Source: JBDTYT01 sp040005555
Lineage (GTDB): Bacteria > Actinomycetota > UBA4738 > HRBIN12
Length of the DNA stretch: 26,254 nt
Assembly (NCBI GenBank): GCA_040005555.1
Contig: JBDTYT010000014.1
Location: 1-26,254, forward strand
Direction: 5' to 3'
In this document: positions 23,507-26,254 of the stretch, one piece after another
Position numbering within the stretch: position 1 is the first letter of the stretch
Layout: each line of letters starts with the position of its first letter
The notes under the pieces: model-generated
Told to the model about the DNA's origin: nothing
The model's input: the letters and a program-made list of their open reading frames with translations, nothing else
Databases searched by the model: none
Translations under genes and position numbers: made by a program

Positions 23507-24165
23507 GACGGCCCCTCCTCTCCGAGGTAGGCCTCCAGCGCCCGACGAACCTTCGCGCGGGCGCGGTGCAGGAGCACCCGTTGGTTGGTCTCGGAGATCT
23601 CGAGCGCGTTACACACCTCGGCGGATCCCCAGCCGAGCACGTCGCGCAGGCGGATCACCTCACGCTGGTTCGCAGGCAGCGCATCGATCGCCTCACGGAT
23701 GCGGTCGAGGGTCTCGTTGCCCAGCAGGCGCTCCTCCGGGATCGCGTCCCATCGCGCCGGGAGCGACCTCCACCCTCGCGGCGCCAAGGGGTCGTCGTCG
23801 GGGAAGAAGCGATCCGGGTCGACAGCCGGCTCGTCGTCCCCCGCGGCCCAGACCGAGGAGAACGGGGTGCTTCGGGCCTCGCGCTGCCCGCGGGTCTTCG
23901 CCGTGTTCGCGAGGATCCGGAAGATCCACGTCCGCAGCGACGAGCGTCCCTCGAAGGCATCGAGCCCTCGGAGCACGCCGACCCACGCGTCTTGGACCAC
24001 CTCCTCCGCCACCGCCCTGGTGGAGACGTACATCTGCGCGACTCGAAGCATCGGCGCGCGGTACCGGTCGACGAGCATCGCGAAGGATGGCTCGTCGCCG
24101 GCGCGGAGGGCTTCGACGACGCGCAGGTCCTCGTCGGAGGCGCGGATCGGTGGTCGGTCTGACAC
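23503..24165 (-). CDS. ECF (sigma-70 group 4) RNA polymerase sigma factor
   Basis: A 220-residue alternative sigma factor. Region 2 (about residues 24-95) has AEEVVQDAWVGVLRGLDAFEGRSSLRTWIFRILAN, which binds core polymerase and the -10 element. An acidic, proline-containing linker (about 105-145) follows. Region 4 (about 152-213) has the helix-turn-helix around LPANQREVIRLRDVLGWGSAEVC and ISETNQRVLLHRAR for the -35 element. The linker is longer than in minimal ECF factors. The partner anti-sigma gene overlaps its stop. It is 43 bases downstream of the NlpC/P60 gene but has its own TAGGCT box 8 bases before GTG 24165, with no Shine-Dalgarno, so a leaderless start is likely. Target promoters are unknown. 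Confidence 0.95.
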   Translation of the reverse strand: MSDRPPIRASDEDLRVVEALRAGDEPSFAMLVDRYRAPMLRVAQMYVSTRAVAEEVVQDAWVGVLRGLDAFEGRSSLRTWIFRILANTAKTRGQREARSTPFSSVWAAGDDEPAVDPDRFFPDDDPLAPRGWRSLPARWDAIPEERLLGNETLDRIREAIDALPANQREVIRLRDVLGWGSAEVCNALEISETNQRVLLHRARAKVRRALEAYLGEEGPS

Positions 24166-24173
24166 TGAGGGCG

Positions 24174-24179
24174 AGCCTA
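24174..24179 (-). promoter_or_regulatory. Putative -10 box of the sigma factor gene (TAGGCT)
   Basis: GGTAGGCT on the minus strand; 8 bases separate the hexamer from the GTG start at 24165, the same distance as at the glycosyltransferase gene. No recognisable -35 lies 16-19 bases upstream, and no ECF-type GGAAT motif was seen there. Confidence 0.4.
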
Positions 24180-24208
24180 CCGCTGAGCGATCCGAGCGTG
24201 GGCGACGG

Positions 24209-25255
24209 CTACGGCCGAGCCGCCCCCACGAAGCTGTCCCAGTTGATCGATCGGACGTTCACGACGTCGCCGGGGTGGTTCGCGTCGATCATCGTCGACG
24301 GCGTGAGGTACATCGCGACGTGACTGATCGGCGAGTAGAAGAAGAGGAGGTCGCCGGGCTGCAGGTTCGACCGATCGACGTGCGGCAGAGCGGCGTACTG
24401 TGCTGCCGAGGAGTGCGGGAGCACGACTCCCGCATGCGCCCAGGACCACATCGTCAGGCCGGAGCAATCGAAGCCCACGTTCGGATCGGCCGAGCCCCAC
24501 ACGTACGGCGTCCCGATCACCGAGTACGCGGCCTGGATCGCCGCCTGCGCGTTCGGGTTCGTGGCAGGGGGCGGACCGGGGACGTTGCCGACAACGACCC
24601 CTGCGCCGGTCGAGGCAGCCGCCGCCGCTGCCGCCGCCGCGGCCTTCGCCGCGGCCACCGCGTCGAGGTACTTCCTGTTGAGCTCCTGGTAGAGCCCCCT
24701 CGCCTGGCCGATGCCGGTCTGGATGTCGGAGCGCTTCGTGGCGAGGTCGTCCAAGACGGCATGACGCTCCACGAGCGCTTGGTGGAGCTGGTCGGCCAGC
24801 CACTTCGCCTCTTGCTGGGCGCGCTCCGCGGTGTTCGCGAGATCGGTGTCCGCCTGCGCCATGCTGCCGATGAACTCGAGCCGGTCCGAGAAGTCGGCGA
24901 GTGACGTGGCGTCGAAGAGCACTGATATCTGCGATCCGAATCCTTGGTACGCGCGGGCGGCGTTGTCGTTGAGCGCCGAGAGGGCGCGGGCGGCGGTCGC
25001 CTGGGCGCGATCAGCGGCCGCCTTCGCCTCGGCCAGCCGTCCCTCGATGTCCTGGAGCCGGATCTGCGCTTGGTCGTACTGCTCCACCAGGAGCGACAGG
25101 CGGCGGTTGAGGGTGTCGAGCTGGGCCTTCGCGGCCTCGACCTGCTGCTTGGATGGTGCCGCGGAGGATATGTTCGTGAAACCGAGGGAGGTGCCGAGCG
25201 TCATCAGCGCGGCGATGGTCACCCTCGCCGCTAGGAACCGCCCCGGTCTGGTCAT
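24209..25255 (-). CDS. Secreted coiled-coil NlpC/P60 peptidoglycan hydrolase
   Basis: A 348-residue secreted endopeptidase, probably cutting peptide stems in peptidoglycan. It starts with a signal peptide (basic RPGRFLAARV, hydrophobic core, Ala-rich SSAAPS end near residue 34). A long coiled coil follows (about 36-195, rich in Ala/Gln/Arg/Leu), then an Ala-Lys stretch and a Gly/Pro linker (about 196-225). The C-terminal NlpC/P60 domain has the catalytic Cys in GFDCSGLT, the His in SHVAMY and the polar third residue near DANHPG. This is the layout of RipA-type enzymes. The frame is open to 25333, but the promoter lies there, so I take ATG 25255 (GGAGG 3 bases upstream); the ATG just before it is an alternative. 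The sigma/anti-sigma pair follows after 43 bases. Confidence 0.9.
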   Translation of the reverse strand: MTRPGRFLAARVTIAALMTLGTSLGFTNISSAAPSKQQVEAAKAQLDTLNRRLSLLVEQYDQAQIRLQDIEGRLAEAKAAADRAQATAARALSALNDNAARAYQGFGSQISVLFDATSLADFSDRLEFIGSMAQADTDLANTAERAQQEAKWLADQLHQALVERHAVLDDLATKRSDIQTGIGQARGLYQELNRKYLDAVAAAKAAAAAAAAAASTGAGVVVGNVPGPPPATNPNAQAAIQAAYSVIGTPYVWGSADPNVGFDCSGLTMWSWAHAGVVLPHSSAAQYAALPHVDRSNLQPGDLLFFYSPISHVAMYLTPSTMIDANHPGDVVNVRSINWDSFVGAARP

Positions 25256-25275
25256 CATCCTCCGGACATGCGAAA

Positions 25276-25296
25276 GGCTGCTACGCAAGAGCAGCC
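25276..25296 (-). promoter_or_regulatory. 5'-leader hairpin of the NlpC/P60 mRNA
   Basis: GGCTGCT and AGCAGCC form a perfect 7-bp stem with a 7-base loop. With the promoter just upstream, the predicted transcript starts only a few bases before this stem. A 5'-terminal hairpin like this can protect mRNA from decay; a weak terminator or attenuator is the alternative, as TTTCGC follows the stem. Confidence 0.5.
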
Positions 25297-25304
25297 CGGG
25301 GGCA

Positions 25305-25333
25305 AGGGTATCGGCCCGCCGGGGGCCCGTCAA
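25305..25333 (-). promoter_or_regulatory. Promoter of the NlpC/P60 gene (TTGACG-17-TACCCT)
   Basis: On the minus strand, TTGACG (25333-25328), a 17-base spacer and TACCCT (25310-25305) fit the primary sigma consensus very well. The start of transcription should be near 25298, giving a leader of about 40 bases with a hairpin and a GGAGG site. This rules out the longer open frame reaching 25333. It lies 49 bases past the end of the tRNA gene. Confidence 0.75.
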
Positions 25334-25381
25334 ACCTCTCGGTTTCCTCGGAAAGCAACCCCTCGGCGGACCGTGAGCCGG

Positions 25382-25455
25382 TCGGGACGGCGGGATTTGA
25401 ACCCGCGACCTCAGCGTCCCGAACGCTGCGCGCTACCAAGCTGCGCCACGTCCCG
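25382..25455 (-). tRNA. tRNA-Pro (anticodon CGG)
   Basis: A 74-base cloverleaf on the minus strand. The acceptor stem CGGGACG pairs with CGTCCCG. The D arm GCGC/GCGC holds a TTGGTA-containing loop. The anticodon stem CAGCG/CGCTG holds loop TTCGGGA with anticodon CGG, reading CCG proline codons, common in a GC-rich genome. The T arm GCGGG/CCCGC holds TTCAAAT. The discriminator is A and the CCA end is not encoded. All stems are fully paired. Confidence 0.95.
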
Positions 25456-25462
25456 TGCCCGA

Positions 25463-25468
25463 AGTGTA
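25463..25468 (-). promoter_or_regulatory. Putative -10 box of tRNA-Pro (TACACT)
   Basis: TACACT on the minus strand ends 7 bases before the first base of the mature tRNA, where transcription would begin. No good -35 was seen. It shares the short intergenic space with the opposite-facing glycosyltransferase promoter. Confidence 0.5.
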
Positions 25469-25499
25469 GCGGCTGAGGCGCCGCTCGGCGCTCGGCGGG

Positions 25500-25505
25500 T
25501 AGCAT
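25500..25505 (+). promoter_or_regulatory. Putative -10 box of the glycosyltransferase gene (TAGCAT)
   Basis: GGTAGCATC with the hexamer 8 bases before GTG 25514 and no ribosome site between, so a leaderless message is likely. It is identical to the box before the ADP-ribosylglycohydrolase gene at 7714. No clear -35. Confidence 0.45.
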
Positions 25506-25513
25506 CGGCCTCC

Positions 25514-26254
25514 GTGAGGATCGCGCAGCTCTGCCCCCCGTGGCTCGCCGTCCCCCCGAAAGGCTACGGCGGCATCGAGTGGGTCGTGGCTCTGCTCGCC
25601 GACGGTCTCGCCGATGCCGGGCACGAGGTGACCCTCTTCGCCACGGGCGACTCGCAAACCCGAGCGCGCCTCGAGTACGTGTTCGAACAGGCTCCCGGCT
25701 CCCGCTACATCAACGACATCGTGCTCGACACCACGCAGACGCTGCACGCCTTCAGGGGCGCGCGCGAGCGTTTCGACGTGCTCCACGTGCACTCACCGTT
25801 CTCGGCGCTCGCCGCCGCGGTCGAGACGGGCGTGCCCGCGGTCCACACCCTCCACGGCTCCTTCGTGCCGGAGATGGCGCGCCTGTACTCCTACGCCGCC
25901 GACCGAGCGTGGTTCGTGGCGATCAGCCAGGCGCAGCGCCAGTTGAATGCGCAGCTCCGCTACGCCGGCGTCGTCTACAACGGGATCGACACGACCGTGT
26001 ACTCGATGAACACGGACAAAGAGGACTTCGTCTTGTTCCTCGGCCGGGCGGCACCCGAGAAGGGATGGAAGCGGGCGATCGACGCCGCGAAGGCAGCGGG
26101 GGAGCGGCTCGTCTCCGCGGTGAAGATCGCCAACGCGAGTGAGCAGGAGGAATGGGAGACCAACATCAGGCCGAATCTCCCCTCCGACGCCGTCGTCATG
26201 GGAGAGATCACCCAGGAGGAGAAGGTGGACCTCCTCCGCCGCGCGAAGGCGGTT
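25514..26254 (+). CDS. Glycosyltransferase, GT4-like, 3' end cut by the window
   Basis: The first 247 residues of a GT-B fold glycosyltransferase. The N-terminus MRIAQLCPPWLAVPPKGYGG, followed by IEWVVALLADGLADAGHEVTLFATGDS (residues about 21-47), is typical of family-4-like enzymes, including those often annotated with alpha-maltose-1-phosphate or sucrose synthase-like activities. HTLHGSF and FVAISQAQR follow, then VVYNGIDTTVYS (around 153-164) and FLGRAAPEKGWKRAI (about 174-188), which begins the donor-nucleotide half. The catalytic C-terminal EXnE region lies beyond the edge, so donor and acceptor cannot be told. The GTG start at 25514 is chosen from the match to family N-termini and the TAGCAT box 8 bases upstream. 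It is divergent from tRNA-Pro. Confidence 0.88.
   Translation, partial: MRIAQLCPPWLAVPPKGYGGIEWVVALLADGLADAGHEVTLFATGDSQTRARLEYVFEQAPGSRYINDIVLDTTQTLHAFRGARERFDVLHVHSPFSALAAAVETGVPAVHTLHGSFVPEMARLYSYAADRAWFVAISQAQRQLNAQLRYAGVVYNGIDTTVYSMNTDKEDFVLFLGRAAPEKGWKRAIDAAKAAGERLVSAVKIANASEQEEWETNIRPNLPSDAVVMGEITQEEKVDLLRRAKAV

Noticed and set aside
25259..25381. Possible ydaO (cyclic di-AMP) riboswitch before the NlpC/P60 gene
   Set aside because: Actinobacterial NlpC/P60 genes often have one, but the promoter lies inside this gap and only about 40 bases of leader remain; the conserved ydaO blocks I know are absent.
25281..25505. Minus-strand frame with a VAGSNPAVPT-like segment
   Set aside because: This is the well-known false protein made by translating a tRNA gene; tRNA-Pro occupies 25382-25455.
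1..26254. CRISPR arrays, insertion sequences, integrases, prophage genes, toxin-antitoxin pairs
   Set aside because: Looked for regular repeats, transposase motifs and terminal inverted repeats on both strands; none seen. The ADP-ribosylglycohydrolase has no neighbouring transferase that would make it an antitoxin.

Overview
The window is GC-rich bacterial chromosome, roughly two thirds G+C by eye. GTG starts are frequent and genes are tightly packed, with no gap above about 130 bases, so there is no long gene-free stretch. Several traits point to an uncultured high-GC actinobacterial lineage: class III cyclase/ATPase signalling proteins, a LuxR/HD-GYP regulator, an ECF sigma factor with a zinc anti-sigma factor, start codons sitting 6-10 bases after a TANNNT-type box (leaderless-style promoters), and a glutaredoxin-thioredoxin reductase fusion. 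I cannot place it below phylum with confidence. I see no insertion sequence, prophage, integrase or CRISPR array; this looks like core and lineage-specific chromosome.

Left part (1-8641). A 5'-truncated DUF2461 gene meets a DUF1801 gene head-on. A minus-strand run follows, with rpsD (30S protein S4), a large cyclase/NB-ARC-type ATPase/TPR signalling protein, then DUF1801. Next comes a minus-strand LuxR regulator with two HD-GYP-like halves. It is divergent from a plus-strand pair, an amidase-signature hydrolase and a SemiSWEET-like PQ-loop protein, and an ADP-ribosylglycohydrolase follows behind its own promoter. Two strong inverted repeats lie here: one between the regulator and the amidase, one just upstream of the ADP-ribosylglycohydrolase.

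Middle (8720-18256). The most unusual gene is a 1239-residue protein joining a class III nucleotidyl cyclase with a complete catalytic set, a P-loop ATPase, a short TPR segment and a whole family-5 (oligopeptide/dipeptide type) substrate-binding protein, with no visible signal peptide or membrane segment. It runs tail-to-tail into, and overlaps, a minus-strand pentose-phosphate operon read as rpe, tal-pgi fusion, gnd, zwf. This operon covers NADPH production by the oxidative branch, plus epimerase, transaldolase and phosphoglucose isomerase steps. Transketolase and 6-phosphogluconolactonase are not in the window.

Right part (18366-26254). Divergent from the pentose-phosphate operon is a plus-strand operon of a glutaredoxin-like/thioredoxin reductase fusion, a glycogen-debranching-type glycosidase with an extra N-terminal helical domain, and a CPA2-type cation:proton antiporter. 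The antiporter overlaps, tail-to-tail, a minus-strand group: a secreted coiled-coil NlpC/P60 hydrolase, an ECF sigma factor and a zinc-binding anti-sigma factor. The NlpC/P60 gene has a clear promoter and a hairpin at the predicted mRNA 5' end. A tRNA-Pro(CGG) gene on the minus strand and a plus-strand family-4-like glycosyltransferase, cut by the window edge, finish the window.

Working together (inference): zwf and gnd could supply NADPH used by the thioredoxin reductase fusion, and the debranching enzyme releases glucose that feeds the same sugar-phosphate pool. The zinc anti-sigma factor has the ligand spacing of redox-sensing RsrA, so a thiol-stress theme in the right half is possible but unproven.
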